NCBI GenBank assembly: GCA_016081115.2
Contig: CM071932.1
Coordinates: 62,408,334 to 62,472,333, forward strand
Length of the DNA stretch: 64,000 nt
Source: Rehmannia glutinosa
Lineage: Eukaryota; Streptophyta; Magnoliopsida; Lamiales; Orobanchaceae
Direction of reading: 5' to 3'
Below, one piece after another: positions 54,552-64,000 of the stretch. Made by a program: the position numbers and the translations under genes. Positions within the stretch are counted from its first letter, which is position 1. The number at the start of each line of letters is the position of its first letter. Under the pieces are notes generated by a model that was not told where the DNA came from, searched no databases, and saw nothing but the letters and a program-made list of their open reading frames with translations.

Positions 54552-55239
54552 ATCTCCCACTTGACTACATATGTCACTGGGGATAATTATATTATAAAAT
54601 CTTGAGTGCACGCTGAAAATGATATCTATCCTTGAGATATCCCCTGAGAGACAATCTGGTCCATCTCTATATCAGTATGAAATCAAAGAGGCTTTCGTTA
54701 CTCTTAAATGATAACTAGACCCATCAATGGTCACCGCACTAGTATATTCATTTACATAGATCGAGTATGGATGTGTAGCATGGAAATCACATGTAACGTG
54801 ATCTCCAACATGTCTATTTCCAACTCTTTCTACTTTATTCCTTATGAGATCATGCAATACTACAATGTTTCAGAGTCAAGAACCAAAACCATATTTTTTT
54901 ATTCTGCAGAAAGTAAACGAAATATGTGTGTAAACATGAAGAACATCAATACAAACTTCCACTAAACATGCATATCTTTAAAATCGTACAACACCCATAT
55001 GAGCAATATTCTCATAAAATACCTTATGTGGTAAAACCTTGGAGAGTGGCCACAATTTGGAGTTCGTTTTAATATATAGACACTGAATGACTCTGAGTTT
55101 TTTCTATATTACAACAAGAAACTTGAAGTCTATGTGCACCTCAAGTTCAAGATTTTTTGTTGATGGAATATGGTAAGACTAAGTTATTGTCGCATTATCC
55201 TTATGATATGTCAATACTAGTCTTACAATGCAGCTTAGT

Positions 55240-56170
55240 GATAATATCTACCATATCCCTTGATAAGATGCCCCTTATAAGTTATAAATGTTTGTTTGAC
55301 ACTTTCCCAAAATAGCTCATCCAACTAACAATTAAGTATAGCCCAAACAGGATCTCTTAACTTTATTGGCATAAAAAAGAATCGGAATCAAAAACACCAA
55401 ATGATCTCCCAAAGATCTGATTTCCGATAAGTGAGCATATAAACCTTTATTCTCTGTAAATACTTTACAACCCGTTTATTGGCTGCTTTCCAAATGATCT
55501 ATCATAGGGTTAATACCTGCCAAATAATCCTACTATGTATGATATATCCGGATACATACACACTTGAAAATACAAAAGACCTTTCTGAGCTAATGTAGAA
55601 ATAATTTTTTGTAAATCTTAAATATTAAACTCATTCTTGGGGCACTGAATGAATCTAACTCATGTTCCTTATTCTATACCAAAAAACCTACGGTAAAAAC
55701 GATCATTAACTTTATATATCTCATAACAAAATGAGATTAACTTAACGATGATTGTTTACCATAAACGAAAAACATGATAAATTCAAAATGAGCCACGAGT
55801 ACCATGATTATTATAAAGAACCTTCGATAAATCCAAAATGAATGTTTCTTCATAATCAATCTCTGGCTTTTGATGAAATTCTTGACACAATGACAAACCT
55901 CATATTTCTCAACACTACAAGTGAATCTATCTGGTCATGAAGTACATCTAATACCAATGAGTTTTGCACCTTCCGACAATTTGATGAGCTCCAAAATGTC
56001 ATTATTGTTCATGAATTTCCCCAATTCTTTGTAGCTTACATTCTTGAGGTTGTTGAGTTTGTCATTTAGAAACATTATCTTATTCCAGGTATGGTTTTGC
56101 TTACCATTATCTTGATCATCCGAATTTGCATCTTCAACAATGTTATGAATTGCTATGCTTAATTTCTAAT
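55240..56170 (-). pseudogene. Copia-5 reverse transcriptase/RNase H remnants
   Basis: The minus strand near 56100-55920 reads LIKLSEGAKLIGIRCTS-like text equivalent to the RT start (LP-GKK-I--KWVYK). Near 55880-55800 pieces such as EIDYEETFILDLSK and IIMVLVAHFEF resemble the following GVDYEETFSPV and IRI-ALVAH segments. Near 55650-55520 the pieces CPKNEF, AQKGLLYFQV, CMYPDISYIVGLFGRY match the connection region. Every piece is separated by stops. The catalytic YVDD could not be found. Confidence 0.65.
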
Positions 56171-56839
56171 TGCAACTATAGGAGAAAAATAAATTCCTCT
56201 TTCATGATAATGTTTGTAATATTATCTCCCCTGAAATTCAACTTCCTCAAGAACTTTAAAATTTTCCATCTCAAATGGCCTTATAGAGTATCTAACAATC
56301 AACAACTCACAGTTCTTCAGTCCAGTTTTCCTTATTAGGCGGAAGACCTTATCTTAATCAGACAACACCAAATATGCAAATATCCAATAACGAGTGTTCA
56401 CATATTCATACAAAAGGGGCTTTATCTAGCTACTTACTAGTTTAGAACCCTATTAATATTCAATGTCTTATTCCTTAGTACTTCTCTCAGATAGTTTTTT
56501 AAGGAAGAATGATTAATCATACTTCTTACCACATTCTTAATTCTTTTATTTTTTCATTAATTTTTTACGATGTTAACTAGCATTCAAAGTTTCATTAAAT
56601 GAGATAACCACATCCAAAAATCATAATTATTATCAATGATAAAGAACCATCAAGAATATAAGAAGAGAGCAAAATAACTATCTCCAAATTGAACAATCAT
56701 AACTAAAATTTGCTCAAAATGGAAATAAAAATAAAACCCCACAAGTCTCTTCAAATTTCAACATCCTTATCATCAATAATAAACTAAAATCTGTATAGTC
56801 TCAACTACAATTGTTTTACCATTACCCTCACAGATGTAT

Positions 56840-57060
56840 CATTCAGATCAATTTTTAATTGTCTCCAAAGATAACTTTGCATTAAAACATATGTGAGTAG
56901 TAGAACCAGTATCTTCCCACAAATCATATCTTGGTACAAATCGAAACTGATAGAAACTTAAGATGATTAGAGAAGTAAACTTTAACACAACATACTTACT
57001 TAGGACATTCTTTCATGTATCCTCCCTTCTTGAAGAAGAAACATGTAAGTTTCTCATCTC
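56840..57060 (-). pseudogene. Copia-5 gag zinc knuckle and protease remnants
   Basis: The minus strand near 57057-57003 reads DEKLTCFFFKKGGYMKECPK, a zinc knuckle in which the second cysteine is changed to phenylalanine. Near 56945-56880 LWEDTGSTTHICFNAKLSLE resembles the copia protease WW-DSGATTH segment, with DSG changed to DTG (still a valid aspartic-protease motif). Stops follow quickly. Confidence 0.68.
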
Positions 57061-57146
57061 GTTTATTTTTCATTACGTTTGTAGTGTCCCAACTGGAAGC
57101 TTTATATCCATATCATGAATGGTAGTTACTATTTGCCAAAAATATT

Positions 57147-58539
57147 TGGATCTTACAACTACAAGTGTACAATGTAGTTTATAGAATAATGGAAAGCAAG
57201 GTCGTATTCTTCATGGATTGACTATGAAACACTTAGGCTATAATAACATCGTATTCCAATTTTATTGAAGCGACCGAATATCAAGAGTTTATAAAAATCA
57301 AAAATAAAAGCAAAAGGAAATAAATTTCGAACCCCACAAGTATTTTCAACAACAACGAAAGCAACCTTAGGCACATAATCTCAACATGCTTCTTCAAGAT
57401 TAAATCCATTTAATGTTTAACAAAATCAATTCATGCAATTCTATGGGTTTAATTCCTAAGTTAGTCTATTTTCTCTCCTGGGTGGCGCATAAACAGTAGA
57501 TTAATAACAATTGTAAGTCTCCTAACTCGATACAACTATTATTAACTACCCAAAGATCTATGAATTGAATGACTCCCCCACAAATAGTTGTAGGTCTCCC
57601 AACTCATTACACCCATTTATGTCTGAATTCGATTTTCGTCTTTGTTAGAACTCCTCTTCCAAATTTCGCACTAACAAATATGACATGAAAATTATTGGTC
57701 AAATAATAAATAATTAAGAATAAGCATTTGAATTCATAAAATAGAACTCATAAATTAATTAAGAAAATAATTAATCAAGATTTAACATGAATCCACAGTT
57801 TTGATTATGCCCTAAGATCCAAAAGATTAGCCAAACATTGATAACAAATTCATAGACAAACTTGAAATCAACATTGTGACATCGTTTAAGCACAGACAAG
57901 GGACCTAAACTAAGAAAGAAAACCCCTTCTTGTCAGGATGGATCTTCCTTCGAAGCTCTTGTGCTTCCGTGGATGCAAAAGGCCTTGTGGTGTTATTCGT
58001 AACCTAGCCCGCCTCTCTCAGAAGACCATTGATCTTGTGTTCCTGTGTTTTTTGATGTGTTGTATGGTGTATGAATGTCTCTATTTTCGTGCAACCCGTA
58101 GGTCCCTCAAAAATCCGCCACATCCAGTCGCACGGCCTGTGTGGCTTTCACATGGGCACTCCACATGGTCGTGTGGCCCTCACACGATCTGGCCATGCAA
58201 CTCTAGTTTCGTCCCTTTTTTTTCTCCCATCTTCACACGGACATGTCTTCTTCACATGAGTAGGTCACACGGTCGTGTGTTCCCACATGGCCCGACCATG
58301 TGACTAGTTTTTGTCCGGTTTCTTCTTATTTTCAATCTTTTCTTTACACTCGTCAATCCTATCCCGGCCTTCCAACTGATATCCCTTCAATTAAGCTCCA
58401 TTTCTTGTAAAGATTACAAGACTACGCAGTATCATGCCCTTCTAAGGAAACCAAGTAAAAACACACCAAATACACATGAAAATGTATCAATTATATATAA
58501 TTTTAAGCCCCTAAATGTACGTATATTTTACACGTATCA
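57147..58539 (-). repeat. Athila-like 3' LTR
   Basis: The right boundary is clear (TGATACGTG on the minus strand next to the polypurine tract). The left boundary near 57147 is approximate, placed where Copia-5 similarity stops. It contains an array of CACACGG/CCGTGTG palindromic phrases at about 58115-58310. No gene is supported; the open frame over this array is a side effect of composition. Confidence 0.65.
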
Positions 58540-58999
58540 AAATCCCCCAAACTTAAAGTAATGCTCGTCCTCGAGCAAATTGAGAAAAATAATATCAGTA
58601 GTTACAAAGAACATACAAGAACACTACAAACATTTAATCTCATTTGACTTCATATTCAAGTAAACCATGCAATTCATTATCAAGAAGTCATCATTCATAA
58701 GTTTGGCAAACTTAATACTCTCTCGGGGTACTTGACATCACGACTCGCAAGTAGTAGTGTATCACTCAACTCTCAAAGTGTATGGTACGTGTTTACGCTG
58801 AAAATTAAATTTCAGTGAAAGTAGAACTACCATAGGCTTGCAAATCATCTTAACATCTCTACCACTTTTGTGTGCACAATTTAAGAATCAAAAAGGACTT
58901 TTCATTAGGTTGTAATGTAGGCTCTTTGGTAAGGGTGAGGAAATATTTGGTTTAAGTGACTTGACTTGAGCAAATAAAATTTAAGCACACAAACTTGCA
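58540..58999 (-). other. Athila-like 3' non-coding region with polypurine tract
   Basis: The minus strand carries TTGCTCGAGGACGAGCATTA followed by AAGTTTGGGGGATT, then the LTR. The remainder is AT-rich 3' region without a frame. It ends at the LINE. Confidence 0.65.
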
Positions 59000-59004
59000 A
59001 TTCA

Positions 59005-60530
59005 CCTTGTTCTCATCCCTAAAAAACCTTCCCCTGCTTTTTGGACTGATTATAGACCAATAAGCTTGTGTAATGTCACCAATAAGATCATCACTAAGAT
59101 CTTAAACTCTAGATTGGCTCCTCTCATCTCTAGTCTGATTTCACCTCACCAATGTGGTTTCATTCAAGATAAGCTTATGAGTGATAACATATTGTTAGCT
59201 CAAGAGATGATTCACTCTATTAATGCCATTGTTGAGCCTAGAAATGTTACTTTTCAACTAGACATGGCCAAAGCCTATGACAGAATCCAATGGAGCTTCC
59301 TTTCTCAAATGCTGGGACATATGGGGTTTCCTTCCAAATGTATCCAGCTGGTTTCTCATGCTATATCTAAATGTTGGTTCTTTGTGCTTATCAAAGGTCA
59401 CAAGCGTGGCTTTTTCAAATCTCAAAGAGGGCTTAGGCTAGGTGACCCTTTGTGTCCCTCCTTATTCATTTAGTTGTTGAGTTCCTCTCAAGAGGTTTGG
59501 AACACCTTTTCAAACAGCACTCTTAGATGCACTACCACACTCAAGGAGGATTACCCATATCTCATCTTGCTTATGCAGATGATATCATCTTCTTTTCTAA
59601 TGACTCTACACCTGCCCTTAATTTTGTGGTTCAGTTTGTGGATTCTTAATGTTATATATCTGCTCAATCTTTGAATAAATCTAAATGTTCTTTTGTTGTG
59701 GGTTCTAATATGCCTCCTTATAGAGTTGCTAGAATTACCTCCCTCACTCAATTTCAGAACCAACCTCTCCCCATTAATTACCTGGGAGCCCCTCTTTACA
59801 AAGGTCATAAAAAAGGGTTGTTTTTTCTCAGCTTGATCTCAAAGATGCAGAACAAGATGAAAAGTTGGGCTTGGAAGCATCTTTCTTATGGTGGCTGGCT
59901 CATGTTGATTCAAGTACTTTGAATTCAATGTTCCTTCACCTTATTCAAGTTACTAAGCCCCCTAAATATATTGTGCATAAACTTAAACATATCATGGCTA
60001 GGTTTTTTTGGGGTTCTACTGAGAGTAATAAAAGAATTCACTGGATTTCTTGGCATAATATTTGTTCTTCTAAAGTTGAGGGTGGTCTGGGCATTAGAAA
60101 CCTGTATGATCTTATCACTGTTTTTTCTATGAAACTTTGGTGGAGATTTAGACTTCATAACTCTCTTTGGGCTCAATTCATTCAATTTAAATATGTGGGT
60201 GGTTTACCTATGTGTGTTGCCCATACTTCTTTGTGTGATAGTCTTGTCTGGAAAAGCTTATGCAAAATAAGATATTTTATGAACCCTCACATTGCTTGGT
60301 CCCTTGGTGATGGTTCTCTAAGCTTTTGGTTTGAGAATCCTTTAATTTCTGAAATTCAAAGTCAAATTCCTGACTTGGAAAATGTTCCTGTCAATTTCTT
60401 TTGGAAAAATGGTTTGTGCACTGAAACACTTACAAAGGTTATTGGAGCTGAGTGGACTACCAAATTGTGTCAAATTCCCATCTCTACAAGCCATGCTGAT
60501 AGAATGATCTAGAAACCTACTGCAACTGGA
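59005..60530 (+). pseudogene. LINE reverse transcriptase
   Basis: HLVLIPKKPSPAFWTDYRPI and SLCNVTNKIITKILNSRLAP open the RT domain. HQCGFIQDKLMSDNILLAQE, TFQLDMAKAYDRIQWSFLSQ and GLRLGDPLCPSLFI follow, then a stop at 59472. The catalytic AYADDIIFFSND lies near 59572-59607 in another frame. The thumb and linker continue with LPINYLGAPLYKG, MKSWAWKHLSYGG, KYIVHKLKHIMARFFWGSTE and GGLGIRNLYD. The protein nicks and copies LINE RNA at the target. The usual GDPLSP motif reads GDPLCP. Frame breaks near 59475 and 59860 and TAG near 60511 inactivate it. Confidence 0.9.
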
Positions 60531-61690
60531 AACTTTTCACTTACTTCTGCATATTCTCTGGTCCATACCACAATCCCCCCACCCTTTCAGTATCTCATCA
60601 ATTGGAATAAATTTCTCACCCCTTCCAAATCAATGTTCATGTGGAGGATGGTCTAAAATAGGTTGCCTATTAATTGTAAAATCGAAGAAAGAGGTACTGC
60701 ACTTTCTTCTAAATGTCAATGTTGCCTACGATATATTCCTGCTTCCCATACTTCTCCCCCCTTCCCCACTGTTGAAACTCTAACCCATCTGTTTCGACAT
60801 AATGATAAGGTTCAGAAAGTTTGGAGACATTTTGCTGAATGGCTGAGTTGGCAGTTATCACACATAACACATATACAGTTTTTTATCTTGTTGGTTTAAT
60901 ATTACTCCATTTGCACATATAATTCACATTACTAAAATGCTTCATTGTCTCATTTTTTGGGCAATTTGGACTGAAAGGAACCACTGCAAACATGAATCTG
61001 CACGATTTAATCATCACAGAATCATCAAAAATGTGCATGATTACTTGTTTTTCTCTAACAAAGCTAACTTGTTTACTCAGCAAATTTGGAAGGGATATAT
61101 TGTTGTGGCTCTTGCAGCTGGGATTAACTTCAAATTAAGAGATCATCTCTACCATTTGCCAGTATTGTGGACCAAACCTCCTCCTAGTGATATAAAGTTT
61201 AACATAGATGGAGACTTCAAGATGCAATCATACACGGCTGGATTAGGTGGTGTTCTAAGGAATGATCAAGGGATGGTTCTTTGGGTTTTCTCAGCACACA
61301 TGCCCTCCTGCAACACCCCATTGGAGGTAAAGTGTGCAGCCCTTGAACAAGCCCTCACCTCCTGTCCAACAACACCTTTACACATATATGGATTGAAACT
61401 GAATCTCTTATTCTTTGCAACACTATTTGCAAAAAGCGGGCTGGACACTAGAATATCAAGGACATAATTGTTAATATCCATAATAAGCTTCGGAGTGTAC
61501 ATTTTACTATTTCTCATGTATATAGAGAAGCAAATAAGGTTGCTGATGTTCTTGGTTCAATAGGGTTAGATAGTGCTCGTTCTATTGAACATACTGAGTC
61601 CTCTTTACCTTTCCATGCTAAGGGTAAGGTAAGAATTGATCAACTTGGAATGCCATCCTTTAGATGTGTTAGGAGTCTAGTATCATAGTG
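60531..61690 (+). pseudogene. LINE zinc-binding region and RNase H
   Basis: FLTPSKSMFMWRMV, a stop, NRLPINCKIEERG and CQCCL form the reverse-transcriptase zinc-binding segment. From 61170 KPPPSDIKFNIDGDFKMQSY and AGLGGVLRNDQGMVLWVFSA, then EVKCAALEQAL, show the RNase H typical of plant L1 elements, with the first D and the E visible. VYREANKVADVLGSIG near 61518-61560 is the end of RNase H in another frame. Confidence 0.85.
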
Positions 61691-61760
61691 CTTTTAATTG
61701 TAATTTTCTGATTCAAACTTCTGACTTGTAATAAATAGGTCGGGGATGTGACTTTAAGCA

Positions 61761-61794
61761 CCCATCCCATTTTGGGATGTTTACACAAAAAAAA
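61761..61794 (+). other. LINE 3' terminal hairpin and poly-A
   Basis: CATCCCATTTTGGGATG can form a stem with a short loop, followed by TTTACAC and a run of eight A residues. Such hairpins near the LINE 3' end are recognised by the reverse transcriptase in some LINEs; for this one it is an inference. Confidence 0.55.
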
Positions 61795-62760
61795 TAAATC
61801 TGAATTTCTCAAAATTTCTAGATTTTTTTTTTCTTTTGCTCCTTTGCTCGATTTTTTTTCTCTTTTTTTTTTCGATCTTCATTCTTCTTTCATTCACCTA
61901 GATACTGCCCATCCCTCATTCTTTTGCCAACTTTCTCTCTTTTTCAGAATTTTCACCACATCTCTCCTGAACTTGTTCATTTTCAATAAGCTCTAGTAAT
62001 TTTAGGGATAAAAATCATATTACAATTTTAAAGATCACAATGTGGCTAACAATAAAAAGTTAAAGCTCAAAGTAGCTAACTAAAGAATCATGAGTTCATA
62101 GGTCGGCTTTTTAGGCTAAGTAGGCTAAAACAAAGATAACCTTAAATCATTTTCAAAAATTGCACACACACATGGCTTCAATGAAGATACCAGAGCAAGT
62201 TCTAGAGTTCTAGCAATCATGAATGACACACTCAAGAAAAAAATAAGTTGAATAAGATAAAACAGTTTAAAGGCACAAATGCTCACAGACTTATTTTTTG
62301 CAACATGCTCAAATACCCAATTTTCTAAACTATTGTCAAACAAATAAATAGATCTCCTCAACTATTCATCGCATTATTCACAAAAATATGTCATCTCATA
62401 AAATTAAATGTTTATAGTAAAAATCATATGAAAGCTATGCTCTTTCGAAAATCTTGATTAAAAACACACACAAAAGCAATTAAACGTGCTAAACCGATAA
62501 ACGTGCTAAAAAAATCAAAATCAAAATCAAAAATAAAAAATATGAAAAAAAATTTTATGCAAAATTTTTATGCTCTACGTACAATCCTAAATTCAATGCA
62601 AAAATGCAACAGTACTAAATTATGTATTCTTGACAACCACCCCAAACATAAAATATGTTTTGTCCCGAACATATGAGGAAATTATCAAAAGTAAAGAGGA
62701 ATGCGTAATAATTACTTACATGAATCATTGTGGTGGTTGAGGTGGAGGGTAGTGGCCCTG
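61795..62760 (-). other. Athila-like internal non-coding region
   Basis: No frame or repeat was recognised beyond AT-rich text with poly-T and poly-A runs. It is continuous with the element region left of the LINE and lies downstream of the gag-like ORF. Confidence 0.55.
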
Positions 62761-62805
62761 TGAAATATTTCACTGATCCAAACGAGATATCATCTCGTAC
62801 ATGTA

Positions 62806-63488
62806 CTATTGCTGTTGGGTGATAGTTTCGAACTGTTGTAAGTACTCAGTGTGGTATTTATCAACTGTAGCCGTTAATTGATATGTATCATCTACCAATT
62901 TGCCCACATCGGCTTCCATCCTTTCTAGCCTATCACTCATGCTCCATGGCCGGTTACCCCCTTGTCTAGAAGATTCTGGTGCATCCCTCATAGGTTCATC
63001 TTGCTCTTCTTGAGCAGCAGCTCCCTGTTCACCTCTCATTAACCAATTACCACTATTTCTTATAGACGTAGTTTCTGGGTTACGGAGCCTAACTCTTGTT
63101 CTATCTGCATGATTTAGCCAGTAATTATGCACATCAAATTGAATCATTTCCATAGCACATAAAACAGTCAAATCAATTATTTTTGGCCCTCCGGCCTCCG
63201 CATAACCTTCAAAGCTAACATTAAAATATTCAGCAATAGGAGTAATCAAACCACCAATACAAATTCCTCCTCTATCAGATTTTCTCACTCTATCAAATTG
63301 TTGGGCTATCATAGCCCCGACAATAACCACAACCTTCGTCCCCAATGCCATACACCAGATAATAAATAACTCAGCTATTTGCAAGGCCCCTTTGCTTTCC
63401 TCCCTAACAAAAATCGTTTCCGCTAATGTTCTTTGTACATAGCGAAATACAGGGTTTTGAATGCTAGATTCCTTCAAATTACCCGGCG
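62806..63488 (-). CDS. Athila-like gag-type ORF1, 5'-truncated
   Basis: Open on the minus strand for about 227 codons up to the inserted LTR at 63489. ALQIAELFIIWCMALGTKVV, VIVGAMIAQQFDRVRKSDRG and GICIGGLITPIAEYFNVSFE resemble the conserved region of Athila-type ORF1 proteins (IA-QL------ I--G--IT-IA). A low-complexity middle (EEQDEPMRDAPESSRQG) and a final coiled segment (RLERMEADVGKLVDDTYQL) follow, with a Gln-rich end. It probably is the capsid or ORF1 protein of the host element. The N-terminus and its start codon have been lost. It is the best-preserved open frame of the right half, which suggests recent decay or a young element. Confidence 0.6.
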
Positions 63489-64000
63489 TGTCACGCCCCA
63501 GACGGGATGCGACAATGATCAATAACGTAAATAGAAATACACCCAATAGTCTAGACAAATGATACAATATAACCCCAAGTGAAACAGAGTCTAAAGCAGC
63601 GGAAATAAACTACAAGTACGGGTACAAGTTACAAACAACCCAATCGAAGTATGCAAAATAGGCTTACAGGTCAAAGTTACCAAAATTAACTTACAGTGAA
63701 ACGAAAGAAACAAAGTATGCATCGAATCACAACTTAAGTGTCAAAGGGTCCTACGGCCTTAAGTACAGTCTAATGAAATCGGAATTAAAAGAGAGTCCAA
63801 CAACAACAAAGGTAAATGAACAAGTCCAGTAACATCAACAATAATAGAAAGCAAGTCCAACAGGCGGAGCACGGGAAAGCAGTCCGTGGTAGGTTCGGCA
63901 TCTTCAACGTACTCCTCATCTGGTCGTTAGAAAATAGGAGGGGATGACCGTGTGCAAGTGTGGCGATATACATAGTTAATGCAAGAGAAAAGGTTGTATG
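63489..64000 (-). mobile_element. LTR end of Gypsy-2 family element, running off the window
   Basis: On the plus strand it starts TGTCACGCCCCAGACGGGATG, the reverse complement of the family end GGGGCGTGACA, preceded by CGGCG as the possible target duplication. The following text matches the reverse complement of 49950-49500, including GTGTGGCGATATA..GTTAATG near 63958-63980. The element interrupts the gag-like ORF. Whether it is a solo LTR or a full element lies outside the window. Confidence 0.85.

Larger units (their letters stand above)
54059..57146 (-). mobile_element. Copia-5: heavily decayed minus-strand copia
   Basis: A 493 bp LTR on the left (54059-54551) is followed by a polypurine tract read on the minus strand. 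Decayed RNase H/RT text (about 55930-55250), RT start (56160-55780), protease (about 56990-56850) and gag zinc knuckle (about 57055-57000) appear in increasing coordinate order, as expected for minus orientation. The 5' end is cut near 57147 by an Athila-like LTR. RT phrases such as CPKNEF and YPDISYIVGLFGRY suggest an Ivana-type (Tnt1-related) lineage; this is inferred. Confidence 0.75.
59000..61794 (+). mobile_element. 5'-truncated plant L1-type LINE
   Basis: RT, zinc-binding C-terminal region and RNase H are present in the order of plant L1-type LINEs. It ends with a GGGATG hairpin and A-run at 61787-61794. ORF1 and the endonuclease are missing, as is usual after incomplete target-primed reverse transcription. 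Many stops interrupt it. It lies in the opposite orientation to the host Athila-like element. No clear target duplication was found. Confidence 0.9.
57147..63488 (-). mobile_element. Athila-like non-autonomous LTR element, minus strand, with LINE insertion
   Basis: On the minus strand, from right to left, there is a gag-like ORF (63488-62806), non-coding text, a LINE insertion (~59000-61794), a GAGGACGAGC phrase with a polypurine tract AAGTTTGGGGGATT (58540-58556) and a ~1.4 kb LTR starting TGATACGTG (58539) and ending near 57147. The CGAGGACGAGCA...GTTTGGGGG phrase before the LTR is common in plant Athila/Tat-type elements. No protease, RT or integrase is present, so the element is non-autonomous or gutted. 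The right end is cut by another LTR at 63489. Confidence 0.72.

Noticed and set aside
57938..58303. A 121-codon open frame
   Set aside because: It covers the GC-richer palindromic array of the Athila-like LTR; it has no family similarity and is explained by composition.
1..64000. tRNA, rRNA or other structural RNA genes
   Set aside because: Only short tRNA-complementary primer sites were seen; no cloverleaf or rRNA-like stretch was noticed by eye.

Overview
The window is repeat-dominated nuclear DNA of a flowering plant, most likely a eudicot. The evidence is Ty1/copia and Ty3/gypsy LTR retrotransposons with plant-type integrases and chromodomains, methionine-tRNA primer sites, a plant L1-type LINE, CACTA-like termini, and remnants of two plant gene families: type I MADS-box AGL80-like and aluminium-induced protein with YGL/LRDR motifs. 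The species cannot be named. I find no complete host gene, no structural RNA gene, and almost every coding region is broken by stops, frameshifts or truncation. I found no new enzymatic system; the interest lies in the nesting and rearrangement history.

Layout. 235-2575 is an inverted duplication whose arms each carry a decayed AGL80-like MADS-box gene, with three tandem ~300 bp units on the left arm and one on the right. 2672-~3010 looks like a CACTA terminus, followed by a two-exon pseudogene of the aluminium-induced (DUF3700) family at 3735-4380. 5377-9984 is a decayed copia element (Copia-1) with both LTRs and a 5 bp target duplication. 10087-10445 plus 25753-25880 are two halves of a third AGL80-like pseudogene, split by Gypsy-1 (10446-25752; ~2.4 kb LTRs; target duplication CCTAT). 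Gypsy-1 is itself split by a minus-strand SIRE-like copia (13701-21431).

26771-35492 is a 5'-truncated copia (Copia-3) split by 27159-34799, a rearranged LTR block of forward, inverted and forward segments with a perfect target duplication (ATGGA). 35493-39189 is non-coding with a possible captured exon, a MITE, a diverged tandem repeat, CACTA-like debris and a foldback element. 39190-53769 is a three-level nest: Copia-4 contains chromovirus Gypsy-2 (39833-49951; duplication ATTCC), which contains a 5'-truncated SIRE-like fragment (42991-45909). 54059-~57146 is a minus-strand degenerate copia (Copia-5). ~57147-63488 is a minus-strand Athila-like non-autonomous element with a gag-like ORF, interrupted by a 5'-truncated LINE (~59000-61794). 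63489-64000 is the end of another LTR of the Gypsy-2 family, running off the window.

The genes do not form a pathway. Each retroelement once carried gag, protease, integrase, reverse transcriptase and RNase H for its own copying. None here is complete, so any mobilisation would need proteins from elsewhere. Relative ages follow from nesting: the MADS gene precedes Gypsy-1, which precedes its SIRE-like insertion; Copia-4 precedes Gypsy-2, which precedes its SIRE-like fragment; Copia-3 precedes the rearranged LTR block.
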